Shown: positions 33,785 through 45,998 of the stretch, in pieces
How the letters are laid out: each line of letters starts with the position of its first letter
Numbering within the stretch: position 1 is the first letter of the stretch
From: Procambarus clarkii
Taxonomy: Eukaryota; Arthropoda; Malacostraca; Decapoda; Cambaridae
DNA length: 64,000 nucleotides
Assembly: GCF_040958095.1 (NCBI RefSeq)
Contig: NC_091158.1
Location: 32,392,303-32,456,302 of the forward strand
Reading direction: 5' to 3'
Notes under the pieces: model-generated
Databases searched by the model: none
What the model saw: only the letters and a program-made list of their open reading frames with translations
What the model was told of the DNA's origin: nothing
Made by a program: the position numbers and the translations under genes

Positions 33785-34170
33785 ACATACCCATGCTATG
33801 ATGTATGTCATACGCAGCTGGCTGTGCTATGATGTATGTCATACGCAGCTGGCTGTGCTATGATGTATGTCATACACAGCTGGCTGTGCTATGATGTATG
33901 TCATACACAGCTGGCTGTGCTATGATGTATGTCATACGCAGCTGGCTGTGCTATGATGTATGTCATACGCAGCTGGCTGTGCTATGATGTATGTCATACG
34001 CAGCTGGCTGTGCTATGATGTATGTCATACGCAGCTGGCTGTGCTATGATGTATGTCATACGCAGCTGGCTGTGCTATGATGTATGTCATACACAGCTGG
34101 CTGTGCTATGATGTATGTCATACGCAGCTGGCTGTGCTATGATGTATGTCATACGCAGCTGGCTGTGCAC
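33785..34170. repeat. 31-bp minisatellite
   Basis: About 12 copies containing GCTATGATGTATGTCATAC and AGCTGGCTGT. Units differ mainly by CGCAGC/CACAGC. Confidence 0.9.
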
Positions 34171-34321
34171 AGTAACCATGATGTGCGCATCCCATGCGCA
34201 AGATCAGTACGTACTGGTGCGTTACTGCGCAGAAACACTGATACTTTTATTTATGATGAAAATATTACCAATTATAATATTATAAAAGGTGTATAAAATA
34301 TATCATCCAAATAATATGAGC

Positions 34322-34393
34322 AGCAGAGTGGCGCAGTGGAAGCGTGCTGGGCCCATAACCCAGAGGTCCGTAGATCGAAACTACGCTCTGCTA
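34322..34393 (+). tRNA. initiator tRNA-Met (CAT)
   Basis: 72 nt. The acceptor stem AGCAGAG pairs with CTCTGCT. The A box is TGGCGCAGTGG, the anticodon stem has three G-C pairs next to loop CCCATAA, and the T loop ATCGAAA lacks the usual T54, all initiator features. The T stem CGTAG/CTACG differs from the animal consensus but pairs fully. The CCA is not encoded. Confidence 0.9.
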
Positions 34394-34734
34394 CGGAATT
34401 GTTTTAATGTATTAATAATGGTTTTTCATTACAAATGTAGGTACATAGCAGTGTCTTGCTACCCCCTTCAATATAAGTAATTACAAATTACAGGTTGAGC
34501 TAGCTATATGTTAAAAAATAAAGGTACAATAACGAATGGGGGAGATTTGTACCTGAATTTACCTGTCCCTAGTGTCCCCGACGGATAGTGGAAGCCATCG
34601 GCTTATCAAAGATCCCCCCCCCCCATGGTTCATGAGGATTGTTTCTGTTTGGATTTTGAACTAAAGTAATGTCTTGGTATTTAGCGACTTCGTCGGTAAG
34701 ACAATTCCATGGGATAACCCTTGTTTATAGTTTA
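34394..34734. other. intergenic, nothing recognised
   Basis: AT-rich; a C run at 34614-34624. Confidence 0.5.
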
Positions 34735-34955
34735 GTTCATCTAATATGCACCCCATACCCGTCCTGTGGGCGGTAGTGGGAAGAGTTACAGAGGCACATA
34801 ATGGGCTCAGGGACTGAACCCCACAATTTATTTACCTGAGCAAGTTAATCTTGCTGAGAGAGTTACAAAATTCAATGCACATCATCACATCAACAATGGG
34901 CTCGAGACCGCCCTCAAGTACAGGTTCTAAATTAAGCAACTGACATGTGGAGAGC
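34735..34955. repeat. left arm of a long inverted repeat
   Basis: Reverse complement of 35695-35945 over about 220 bp. Shared landmarks are ATGGGCTCAGGGACTGAACC, AGTTACAAAATTCA and AAGCAACTGACATGTGGAGA. Confidence 0.8.
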
Positions 34956-34974
34956 CCTAGAGCGAGAAACATTT

Positions 34975-35395
34975 GTACGCTAACCTCTGTGTTACGGAGG
35001 CTACGCTCTCTAAAACCTTACAAATATTTCCTCCTGCTTCTTACCGCTCGCTCTCGCCAACGAAAGCCCTAAAATCATTTCCTCCTGCTTCCTCCCGTTC
35101 GATCTCGCTCTCTGAAGCCCTAACAACAATATCTTCCGCGCTCTCCAAATCCATAAAAATACTTCCTCCTGTTTCATCCCGCTCTCTGTAGCCTTAAAAA
35201 CACTTCCTCCTGCTTCCTCCCCCTTTCTGAAGCCCTAAAATCACTTTCTCCTGCTTTTTCCCGCTCGCTCTTGTTCTCTGAAGCCTTAAAAACACCTGCT
35301 CCCGCACTCTGAAGCCTTAAAAATACTTCCCACTGCTTCCTCCCACTCTCTGAAGCCCTAAAATCACTTTCTCCTGCTTCCTATAACAAATGTTC
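34975..35395. repeat. degenerate pyrimidine-rich tandem repeat
   Basis: Diverged units of about 40 bp with TTCCTCCTGCTTCCTCCC, CTCTCTGAAGCC and CTAAAATCA. Confidence 0.7.
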
Positions 35396-35569
35396 CAGAG
35401 ATGTGTAAATATTTAATTCAAAATGATCTGCTACCAGAAATTTTGGACAAATATCCCCAGTTTGCTAACTGTAGGTAGTACCTAAGTGATTGTAAGCTAT
35501 CCACCGCTGCCCACTGGTGGGGGGGAGGGCGTTGTGCAGGACAAACATATCAATTAAATAAAATAATAA

Positions 35570-35692
35570 AATGTTTATTCAGGTAAGGTACATACATTCA
35601 AGAAATTTTACATAATTTGATCGATTTATAGATGGAGCTAGTACATACAATGCCTAAAGCCACTATTACGCAAAGCGTTTCGGGCAGGAAAT
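35570..35692 (-). mobile_element. LINE 3' end
   Basis: The minus strand reads CTGCCCGAAACGCTTTGCG, TAGTGGCTTTAGGCATTG, then TTACCTGAATAAACATTTT, matching the 3' end at 58189-58310. Confidence 0.75.
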
Positions 35693-35694
35693 TG

Positions 35695-35945
35695 TGACAC
35701 TAGCTCTCCACATGTCAGTTGCTTAATTTAGAAACTGTACTTGTAGTCAATCACGAACCCGTTTATGACGTGACGACTTATACTGAATTTTGTAATTAAC
35801 TTATCAAGATTGAAACTTGCTTAGCTAAGTGAATTGTGGGGTTCAGTCCCTGAGCCCATTATGTGCCTCTATAACCCCCTTCCACTACCTCCCACAAGAT
35901 GGGTATGGGGTGCATAATAAGTGAACTAAACTAAACTAAACCTCT
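35695..35945. repeat. right arm of the long inverted repeat
   Basis: Partner of 34735-34955, separated by about 740 bp. Confidence 0.8.
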
Positions 35946-36176
35946 CATGTTATCGTGACGTCACACACCCCGTACACACATAAAACAGGATTTTCTCTCT
36001 ATTTTCGTTATTAAACCTTTTATAATTTATATAATTACTCAAGCAATGTGTTTTGATCATATTATATCGCTGAAGCAAGATAATATGTGCATATGTAAAT
36101 ATGTGAAAAACTATGTGCATCTTCGGTAGCAATTAACCGGATTTGGTCCATATAATAACAGGTCACTATACTTCAG

Positions 36177-36249
36177 GTTTCCGTAGTGTAGTGGTTATCA
36201 CGTGCGCCTCACACGCGCAAGGTCCCCGGTTCGATCCCGGGCGGAAACA
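36177..36249 (+). tRNA. tRNA-Val (CAC)
   Basis: 73 nt. Acceptor GTTTCCG pairs with CGGAAAC and A follows. The A box is TAGTGTAGTGG, the anticodon loop is CTCACAC with a fully paired stem TGCGC/GCGCA, and the B box is GGTTCGATCCC. All arms fold, so it looks functional. Confidence 0.93.
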
Positions 36250-36409
36250 TTTGACTTTTTAAATGTTTGTTTTCATACCCCATTGGAATAAACTCAAAGA
36301 GCTAAAATTAATAACAAAGTATATTGACAATATTTATTAAATCATAAAACTTATGCCATTTTGTAATATGTTAATACTACATTATAGTAATTATTAATAT
36401 TGAGAGTCA

Positions 36410-36545
36410 TTTATTTATTTATTTATTTATATATATACAAGAAGGTACATTGGGTTTGTGAGAATACATTGGATAGTACAGTATTTACACTCTTGTAAAG
36501 CCACTAGTACGCGCAGCGTTTCGGGCAGGTCCTTAATCTAGCAGA
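36410..36545 (-). mobile_element. LINE or SINE 3' tail
   Basis: The minus strand reads GACCTGCCCGAAACGCTGCG, CTAGTGGCTTTACAAGAG, then a run of TAAATAAATA. It matches the SINE tail at 27.42 kb. Confidence 0.7.
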
Positions 36546-36634
36546 TAATTTTAAGTAGGTAATTTCAATCAGAATTGATAAATGAAAGATACATTACAAG
36601 AGAAAAAAAAGAGTCATATAACTATGTATTGTGG

Positions 36635-36710
36635 AGCAGAGTGGCGCAGTGGAAGCGTGCTGGACCCATAATCCCACTAGAGGTCCGTAAATCGAAACTA
36701 CGCTCTGCTA
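36635..36710 (+). pseudogene. initiator tRNA-Met pseudogene
   Basis: A close copy of the gene at 34322, with intact acceptor and A box, but with four extra bases after the anticodon loop (CCCATAATCCCACTAG region), a broken anticodon stem, and a disrupted T stem (CGTAA/CTACG). Confidence 0.85.
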
Positions 36711-36819
36711 CAGTCTAATTTTTTCCTACCATAATAAACCAAAAGAAATGTTTTTATCTTTAGTGAATGCAATCCATCCTCCTGTACATTTTGTAACTAT
36801 GTTGAGCATCGTACATATA

Positions 36820-37215
36820 AATTATATATTGACGTAATAGACAATTACATAGTAGAACTTGGTACTATTCACCTTATAGTCAGGAAAAAATACAGCTAAA
36901 ACCAAACATATATATTCCTAGGCCTAGTATAACATATATATGTACTATATTTGGTCTCAGTTAGCATGTATTAGACCTTGGATGGTAAGTTACGTTAAGT
37001 TTTATGAGAAACAAATACAAAGGTTCGGGCCAATCTTGCCCAAAACGCTTGGCGTAACAGTGGCTTTAGACATTGTATGTACAAGCTCTATCTATAAATC
37101 CAACAACATGTTTGTATCTCACCTTGTATGTATGTACTTTACATAAATAAACATTTGATTTGACAAAACTTTGCCGGTTTATCCAAATTCACTAAAACCA
37201 ATTTCTACTATCCAA
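36820..37215. repeat. second copy of a dispersed segment, with a LINE 3' tail inside
   Basis: Resembles 32885-33245. Within it, 37035-37160 is a plus-strand LINE 3' end: TTGCCCAAAACGC, CAGTGGCTTTAGACATTG, then ACATAAATAAACATTTG. Confidence 0.6.
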
Positions 37216-37334
37216 TTGTCCATTACATCAATATATGTACGATGGAGGATGGATGTGTTGCTTATAGGCACTGCTATTAATATATCATAAGATCCTACAT
37301 AGATTACACACAGAAATCACAATAGCGTGATGCA

Positions 37335-37632
37335 TCAAATGAACAAATCCACAAGGGCCGTGACGAGGGTTCAAACCTACGTCCGAGAGGATCCCAGACG
37401 CTGCCTTAATCAACTGAGCTACGACATGGTAAAAGAATTGCAACCACAAGTTCTACTGACCTTACTTGGATCCTGCAGCCTCTCCGAGACACAAGCCAGG
37501 ATTGTACACAATTCCCCCCATGCACCCGAGCTGTCAATAAGCCGTTCTACCTCTTCGCCCTTACTTCATTTTCTAGGATCCTCTCGGACGCAGGTTCGAA
37601 CCCTCGTCACGGACCTTGTGGATTTCTCCTAC
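37335..37632. mobile_element. inverted pair of tRNA-related SINE heads
   Basis: Antisense copy at about 37335-37420: its minus strand has GTAGCTCAGTTGATTAAGGC (A-box-like) and GGTTTGAACCCTCGTCACGG (B-box-like). A shorter sense copy at 37571-37632 has GGATCCTCTCGGACG and GGTTCGAACCCTCGTCACGG. About 150 bp separates them. Confidence 0.7.
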
Positions 37633-37639
37633 ATAGATG

Positions 37640-38220
37640 TTATTACTGCACGGTTGTCTTAGGCTATTAATATAAATGCCGATATTTCTTAAAGTATTAC
37701 AATTCGGCGGACACCGACTAGGCTATGACGCTCCCCTACCCAACATGACTCATCTTGGAAAGCTGGGCGAGGCTGGTCCCACCAAGTGTCTGGTCACCAT
37801 CCTCGGATAAACATTCTATTTTATAGATATAGGTTATATAAATATATAGGGGGTACCATCTTTGGTTGCGTTTGTAGGACCCTCGACCTTTTTATAGATC
37901 TATTCCAGCACCTTTTACATATCTATTTATCACACGTAAATTAGTACTTTAATCATCATGTATTTATTAATCCATTCACATTTTTAGATAATTAATCACT
38001 TGTATTTATACACTTAACCATCTTTAATAACTATTCATTTGCATATAATTTATATATTCTTTCCTGTTATATTAATTATTTTCTATTTATCTGTTTATAA
38101 CAGTATTTTTCCATCACCTTTTATCTATCTTTTCAATCTTTTATCATTTATAATTTACATATCAGCAATGAACAATTTATATCGTGCAAGAATACAAAGT
38201 TTTCTTGTATACTTGATGGG
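37640..38220. other. AT-rich intergenic DNA
   Basis: No gene seen. Confidence 0.5.
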
Positions 38221-38224
38221 AAAA

Positions 38225-38955
38225 CAAGGTGAGTGTTGCATCACATTGCTAACGTCTTATGAGTGTTGCAACACAGCAATAACGTGCTGCGAGTGTTACA
38301 AAACATAAAGGACATTTTGTGAGTAGTGCAACACAGAACTGATGTTCTGTAAGTGTTGCACGCATAAATTATGGATTGGGAGTGTTGTGCTACATCATTG
38401 CAACACAAGATTAGTGTGTTGTGAGAGTTACACCGCACAAATAACCCGTTGTGAGTGTTGCAACTCAGGAGTGACATGTTGTGAGTGTTGCACCACAGAA
38501 CAGAAGTGTTGTGAATAATGCAACGCAGAAATAAAGTATTATGAACGCTGCAACACAGTAATAATGTGTTGCGAGTGTTGCAACGTTGTAATACAAGAAT
38601 AACGTATCGTGAATGTTGCAGCGGACAGGAATAACGTGTTTTGAATGTTGCGTGCAACGGGCAGGAATGTTGCGTGCAATAACGTGTTGCGAGTGTTGCG
38701 ACACAGAAATAATGGGGTTTGAATGATGCAACACAGAGATATTATGTGGTGAGTGTTGCACCATTGCAACGCAGAAATAACGTGATGCTACTCTCACAGT
38801 ATATTATTTTATGTTGCAACGTTCACAACAAGTATGTTAGTCATGTGTTGCAACACTCACAACACATTATTTCTGTGTTGCAACAATAACAACTCACTCC
38901 TGTACTGCAACACTCACAACACACTATTCCGTTGTTGTTGTGAAGCTCACAACAT
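38225..38955. repeat. degenerate 30-bp palindromic satellite
   Basis: Diverged GTGAGTGTTGCAACAC units, forward to about 38800 and then inverted (GTTGCAACACTCACAAC) from about 38860. It corresponds to the cleaner arrays at 47.9-50.3 kb. Confidence 0.8.
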
Positions 38956-39526
38956 GTGTGAATGTCTCAATATATGTTGTTTGTGTGCAAGTAGATTATC
39001 GTTCATAACTCCGTTCTCATTATAGATTCCTTTTCTCAAGCATCAATAGAGAAATATAATCACTAATATAATGACTCCCGTGAGATTGTGTTAGAAATAT
39101 ACCAATATTTCCTCTGTACACAAAAGTAATATACAAGTCTTTACCATAAATATTACCTTAATGCCTCAACTATTGACAGAATATTAACATAATTACCGTA
39201 GCTATTATTATAAATTGTTTGAAGTCTTCATTATAGAAAAATAATTTGAGGAACTTTTTTGTTAAAAGTTTAGGGCAAGAATTGGAATCTTATGAGTTTG
39301 AACACACTATGACGTCAAGTTCCATCGATCTGTTGCTTCTTTCTTTCTGCACTTGCGGCGAACTAGAAGTAAAATATAAATTAAACCCATAAACGCCAAA
39401 TACACTGTACTTTATTTCTTCTAATCATACAGATAAAATTCCTGCTATGTGATCATTACTAGAAAATTAAATTGAAGAGTAAAATATCAGCTATAGTTTT
39501 CGATAATATTTAACACTGATAACTAG
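38956..39526. other. spacer, similar to 50340-50590
   Basis: GTGATCATTACTA, ACTGATAACTAG and neighbouring words match the segment after the array at 50.33 kb in the same order. No gene. Confidence 0.5.
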
Positions 39527-41936
39527 GGTGAGTACATCTAGGTGAGCACACCTAGGTGAGTACATCTTGGTGAGCACATCTAGGTGAGTACATCTAGGTG
39601 AGCACACCTAGGTGAGTACATCTAGGTGAGCACATCTAGGTGAGTACATCTAGGTAAGCACATCTAGGTGAGTACATCTAGGTGAGCACATCTAGGTGAG
39701 CACATCTAGGTGAGTACATCTAGGTGAGCACACCTAGGTGAGTACATCTAGGTGAGTACATCTAGGTGAGCGCACCTAGGTGAGTACATCTAGGTGAGCA
39801 CATCTAGGTGAGTACATCTAGGTGAGCACACCTAGGTGAGTACATCTAGGTGAGCACATCTAGGTGAGCACATCTAGGTGAGCACATCTAGGTGAGTACA
39901 TCTAGGTGAGCACACCTAGGTGAGTACATCTAGGTGAGCACATCTAGGTGAGCACATCTAGGTGAGCACATCTAGGTGAGTACATCTAGGTGAGCACACC
40001 TAGGTGAGTACATCTAGGTGAGTACATCTAGGTGAGCACACCTAGGTGAGTACATCTAGGTGAGCACATCTAGGTGAGTACATCTAGGTGAGCACACCTA
40101 GGTGAGTACATCTAGGTGAGCACATCTAGGTGAGTACATCTAGGTGAGCACAACTAGGTGAGAACATCTAAGTGAGCACATCTAGGTGAGCACATCTAGG
40201 TGAGCACATCTAGGTGAGTACATCTAGGTGAGCACAACTAGGTGAGTACATCTAAGTGAGCACATCTAGGTGAGTACATCTAGGTGAGCACATCTAGGTG
40301 AATACATCTAGGTAAGCACATCTAGGTGGGCACATCAAGGTGAGCACACCTAGGTGAGCACATCTAGGTGAGCACATCTAGGTGAGTACATCTAGGTGAG
40401 CACATCTAGGTGAGCACATCTAGGTGAGCACACCTAGGTGAGTACATCTAGGTGAGCACATCTAGGTGAGCACATCTAGGTGAGCGCACCTAGGTGAGCA
40501 CATCTAGGTGAGCACATCTAGGTGAGCACATCTAGGTGAGCACATCTAGGTGAGCACATCTAGATGAGCACATCTAGGTGAGCACATCTAGGTGAGCTCA
40601 TCTAGGTGAGTACATCTAGGTAAGCACATCTAGGTGAGCACATCTAGGTGAGCACACCTAGGTGAGCACATCTAGGTGAGCACATCTAGGTGAGCACATC
40701 TAGGTGAGCACATCTAGGTGAGCACATCTAGGTGAGCACATCTAGGTGAGCACATCTAGGTGAGCACATCTAGGTGAGCACATCTAGGTGAGCACATCTA
40801 GGTGAGCACATCTAGGTGAGCACATCTAGGTGAGCACATCTAGGTAAGCACATCTAGGTGAGCACATCTAGGTGAGCACATCTAGATGAGCACATCTAGG
40901 TGAGCACATCTAGGTGAGCACATCTAGGTGAGTACATCTAGGTAAGCACATCTAGGTGAGCACATCTAGGTGAGCACATCTAGGTGAGCACATCTAGGTG
41001 AGCACATCTAGGTGAGCACATCTAGGTGAGCACATCTAGGTAAGCACATCTAGGTGAGCACATCTAGGTGAGCACATCTAGGTGAGCACATCTAGATGAG
41101 CACATCTAGGTGAGCACATCTAGGTGAGCACATCTAGGTGAGCACATCTAGGTGAGTACATCTAGGTAAGCACATCTAGGTGAGCACATCTAGGTGAGCA
41201 CACCTAGGTGAGCACATCTAGGTGAGCACATCTAGGTGAGCACATCTAGGTGAGCACATTTAGGTGAGCACATCTAGGTGAGCACATCTAGGTGAGCACA
41301 TCTAGGTGAGCACATCTAGGTGAGCACATCTAGGTGAGCACATCTAGGTGAGCACATCTAGGTGAGCACATCTAGGTGAGCACATCTAGGTGAGCACATC
41401 TAGGTAAGCACATCTAGGTGAGCACATCTAGGTGAGCACATCTAGATGAGCACATCTAGGTGAGCACATCTAGGTGAGCACATCTAGGTGAGTACATCTA
41501 GGTAAGCACATCTAGGTGAGCACATCTAGGTGAGCACATCTAGGTGAGCACATCTAGGTAAGCACATCTAGGTGAGCACATCTAGGTGAGCACATCTAGG
41601 TGAGCACATCTAGATGAGCACATCTAGGTGAGCACATCTAGGTGAGCACATCTAGGTGAGCACATCTAGGTGAGCACATCTAGGTGAGCACATCTAGGTG
41701 AGCACATCTAGATGAGCACATCTAGGTGAGCACATCTAGGTGAGCACATCTAGGTGAGCACATCTAGGTGAGCACATCTAGGTGAGCACATCTAGGTGAG
41801 CACATCTAGGTGAGCACATCTAGGTGAGCACATCTAGGTGAGCACATCTAGGTGAGCACATCTAGGTGAGCACATCTAGGTGAGCACATCTAGGTGAGCA
41901 CATCTAGGTGAGCACATCTAGGTGAGCACATCAATG
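39527..41936. repeat. 14-bp satellite, about 170 units
   Basis: Unit TAGGTGAGCACATC with GTACATC, GCACACC, TAGATGAG and TAGGTAAG variants. Variants are mixed in the first kilobase, and the later part is nearly uniform. Each unit contains AGGTGAG, a 5' splice-site look-alike on the plus strand. An inverted array of the same unit is at 50.88-51.5 kb. Confidence 0.95.
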
Positions 41937-42346
41937 CCATTAAACAACCTGTCCCGAATTTTTATATTTATTAAGTACTAAGTGTATATACCTTGATATA
42001 CCTTATAGAATTCCAGAGAACAACTGAGTACAGTTTCCTTCGATTAAATATATTCAGATCCTTGATGTTTATAAAATATGTTTTTGTTTGATTCCGGAAG
42101 TGGAAGTGGTTGGGCAGCGTTCCTTCACTCCGTCCTCACATCCCAGCTCATCTTAATGATCCTTCCAAGTGATATATAAGCATACTGGCCTAGCGCTTTC
42201 ACCTCATAATTACCTTGCCTTACCTTACATATTTTTCTTATAGTTTTTCCTCGTGGATTTTTGCTTCTCAGACCTTAACTGTCAGATGATGATGTATGAT
42301 GAAGTGGATGAACATATGAGTGTTAAGTTCTTCATTAGGCAGGAAC
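41937..42346. other. intergenic, nothing recognised
   Basis: Unique sequence between satellite and LINE. Confidence 0.5.
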
Positions 42347-42552
42347 CAAGTTCAAGTTCAAGTATGTTTATTGAGATAAGCAAGAAATACATCTCAAAAG
42401 GATAGAGTAGCTTAGGCTATTTCTACCCCCCCCCCCCTCTACTTCAAGTCCCTCAAGGGGCGCACAAATGCAGTGAGTACAAATAGACAAATAACAGTAC
42501 AAGAATCCCATTTAACATTGCAGGTTAATATAGTAAGTACAGCATATAATTG

Positions 42553-45500
42553 TTACACTCTCGGGGCAAAATTCTTGTAGCTCCTAAGTATACTGTCTAT
42601 CATACCATTATCACACATCCAAACAATTTGATGTGGTACACTATTTATTTCCTTATTTCTATAGTTATCAATAAGTTGACACTCTAATACATAATGTTCT
42701 AAGGTGTGGGCGTGCGGCATACTACATAATTTACACTCCTTATCTTTTTCACTGACATCAACACCGTATTGCCAGATATATTTGTATCCTAATCATAATC
42801 TCATGTAAATTGGATCCTTCCAAGTAGACTTTCCTTTACCATAAGTGAAGGACGAATTTGTATTTATTATTGAATAATTCTTAAGTGTGTTACTACTGTC
42901 CACTATTGCCACTCTCTTTACCATTTCTTCACCCTCTTGGATCATCTTGATTCTTGTTTTTATTTGTTTCAAGGTTATCTGACATACAACATCATCAAGA
43001 GTTTTTTCAGTGGCTCTCTTCGCTATGTCATCAACTACCTCATTCACCAGTATTCCCACATGTAAAGGGATTCACATGAATCTTACTTTATATTCAGTTT
43101 TTTCTAGTCTCTTAACATTCTCTCTACACTCTATCACAATATTCTGATATACTGGGCGTCTGCTATTTAAAGACTCTAACGCTCCTCTGCTGTCAATAAA
43201 GAAGCAAGCATTTTTACCACATTTGACTACTTCCTGTAATCCTGCTAATACTCCTTGGAGTTCAGCCTGCGTTGAAGAGACATTGTCAGTTAAGCGGCGT
43301 CCAATAACAGTATCTACAGTGCCGATGTCAGTGTACTCCCTGATCAAGACTCCACATCCTGCCTTCCCATCCCTAGCTACTGACCCATCACAATATACAT
43401 GTAGAGTGTTTTCTGTAGGCAGTTTTCTAATTATACAATCATATGTTGCCCTCAGCTCTCCTATTTCATACATACTTTTTTCTTATGCAAGGGAGTAATT
43501 ACTACATCTACATTACAATCCTCCCATGGTGGTGTAAATTTTCTCTTGGGCACAACAATACACTCTGTAATAACATCATACTTTATAACATTATAACATA
43601 ATTTATTCATATATACTCTCTTCTTCATCATACACTGTTCACTACTTCCCACCTTTTGAACCGAGAGGATTAATTCATTAGCTCCCCCACCTCTCATTAA
43701 TCTAATGGCAGAGGCTACATTTATCTCTTCAATTCTATCCCCAATACTCTGCAGATTCAACTCCATCCTCATTATCTCAATCATAGCATTTCTTGGGCAT
43801 CCTAAGATAATTCTCATTGTTTCATTTTGTACCTTCTCCAACTTGCCCGTCCTACCTTTACCAAAACAAGAAATGACAGGTGCAGCATAATCAATAACAG
43901 ATCTTACAGTACTCAAGTATATCATTCGTAGCACAGGGACTCCCACTCCCTTTCCACAGCATGCCATAAGGCCTTCAGAGGTTGTAATCTCTTCCGACAT
44001 TGACCCAACAGTCTGTTCATCTCTGCTTCCAAACTCTTATGGGTATATCCAACATATATGCCTAAATATTTATATATATTAACTCTCTCTATATTTTTAT
44101 CGTTTATTTTCAAAACAATGGGGCTCCGACTTCTACATTCAAACTTAGTTTTGTTTTCATTAACCACCAATCCCATATGGTGACACAGGTTTCCGAAATT
44201 GTCCAATATTGTTTGAACCTTTGAAATATCTTTGCCCAGAAACAAAATATTATCGGCATATATGATCGGAGTTACCCCATTTGAGTATCTCTCAGATGCT
44301 ACCTTATTCATTAGTACATTAAGCAGGGTGGGACTCAACACTCCTCCCTGAGGTGTGCCGAGTTCAAAAGACCTCACACCTGACATACAACCTTGATACC
44401 ACACCTGAGCCTTCCTTTCGTAAAGATAATCCCCTATCCAGCGCAATAATCTCCCTTTAACACCAAGACTAGCTAATTCATATAAAATAACCTCTTTGTT
44501 GGCTTTATCAAAAGCTCCTTGTAAATCAATAAAAATTCTATAATAATCATTTTTATTAGCTAGACATTTAATAATACAATCAGAGGTACTTTTTCCTCTG
44601 AGGAACCCGAACAAATTACTAGACAGCTGATCACCTATTATATATATAAGTCTATTTAAAATGATCCTCTCCATCATTTTACAAAAACACGAGGTTAAAG
44701 ACACAGGTCTGTACTCTCCATTGGCTTTAGGGATAGGGATGATCATAGCTTTTTTCCATTTACTGGGAATACTGCCCTCTTTATAACTAATATTAAAGAG
44801 GTCTAACAGTGGGCTTTTCGTCATAATGGCAAGTTCATTAATTTCATAAGTTACTCCATCCTCCCCAGGGGCGGTAAATTTCCCAACTTTAATCGCCGTT
44901 ATTAGTTCTTCTCTGGTAATACCTGTGCAAGTGACATCACTGTTACCAGCTGTAAGTATAAAATCCTTTCTTAGATCTTTCCAAGAATCTAATGACTCTC
45001 TCGTTACAGCGGGTAATGAACTAAGTTTGGCAGCTTCCGCCCATTTATTTACGAGACCATTTGCAATTCCTTGCGGGTCTGGATGTGCAACAAAATTGTG
45101 CTTTTTACCCCTTATTTTATTTACGTCTTGCCAGATTTCCTTCAAGTTTCTGTTACTCCCAACTTTCTCTGCAAATTCCTGCCAATACTTGCTCCTAATT
45201 TCCTTTCTCTTCTCCCCACACAGCCTAGCAACTGCCAGTAAAGCATTCTTCCCTTCCTCAGTCCTACCATTCTATTCCAATCCCTGTGAGCTCTCCTCAT
45301 TGTTGATGTCCACCCCTTAACCTTTTCCTCTGAAGGCAGGCATGCTTTTTATCTAGTTTAAGCTGTATTTGTAATGCAAAATGATCACTTAGCATTTCAT
45401 CCACAATAAGACAATTCCCCTCTATGCCCTCAGCATTTATTAAACAAGCATAATCTAATCTCCCTCCCCTCAAATGAGTAGGAGAGGGCTCGCCCAGCAG

Positions 45501-45998
45501 TTGAACATCTTCACGTTCCTGCAAAAACTGGTACCATCTGCAACCATTCCTATTTGCTTTACCCCTTGATCCTAAAGCTGGATGTCTGGCATTAAAATCC
45601 CCTACCACAAGTGTATCTTCAGAAAAGAAGGAATCTGGCAAGTATCGTAAATCAAGGGAGCTATCAGAGATGTATAGATTAATGAAATTTAACTCTCGGT
45701 CCTTTAATTGTATCCGCAAGCTAATACTTTCAATACCTCTATATCTCTGAGGGATTCCAGTTATCTCGGCAGGTATGGTACTTTTGACATAACATGAGAC
45801 CCCCCTAGTTCCTCCATCAGCATATAAGTGAAAACCTCTATAGCCATTTAGCCTCAAAATGCTACCATCCCTATCCCCAGTTTCCTGGAGTGCTACTATG
45901 TCAATATTCTCTCTAAGAGTATAATAGTGTACATCCACCGCTCTAGTTTTTAATCCATTAATGTTCCAAGATAATATTCTCAATTTACTTTCATCCAT
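42553..45998 (-). pseudogene. I-clade LINE ORF2: endonuclease, RT, RNase H
   Basis: Starts at ATG 45998; ATGGATGA overlaps the ORF1 stop by 8 bases. The APE-type endonuclease has SWNINGL, LQETGD, VVGDFNARHPALGS and SDHFALQ. The RT has FTAPGEDGVTYEI, IFIDLQGAFDKANK, TPQGGVLSPTLLNVLM and YADNILF, where the usual second Asp is Asn (codon 44249-44251). The RNase H has YCDGS, QAELQG and FIDSRGALESL. The C-terminal finger is CKLCSMPHAHTLEHYVLEC. Lesions are two frameshifts within 45240-45320, one near 43975, one in an A6 run at 43476-43481, and stops at 43072-43074 (Trp to TGA) and 42793-42795. Confidence 0.85.

Noticed and set aside
33785-34170. CRISPR-like regular repeats
   Set aside because: Units are directly tandem with no unique spacers, in a eukaryotic genome. 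The same holds for all other arrays here.
36635-36710. Second functional initiator tRNA
   Set aside because: Extra bases after the anticodon loop and broken stems.
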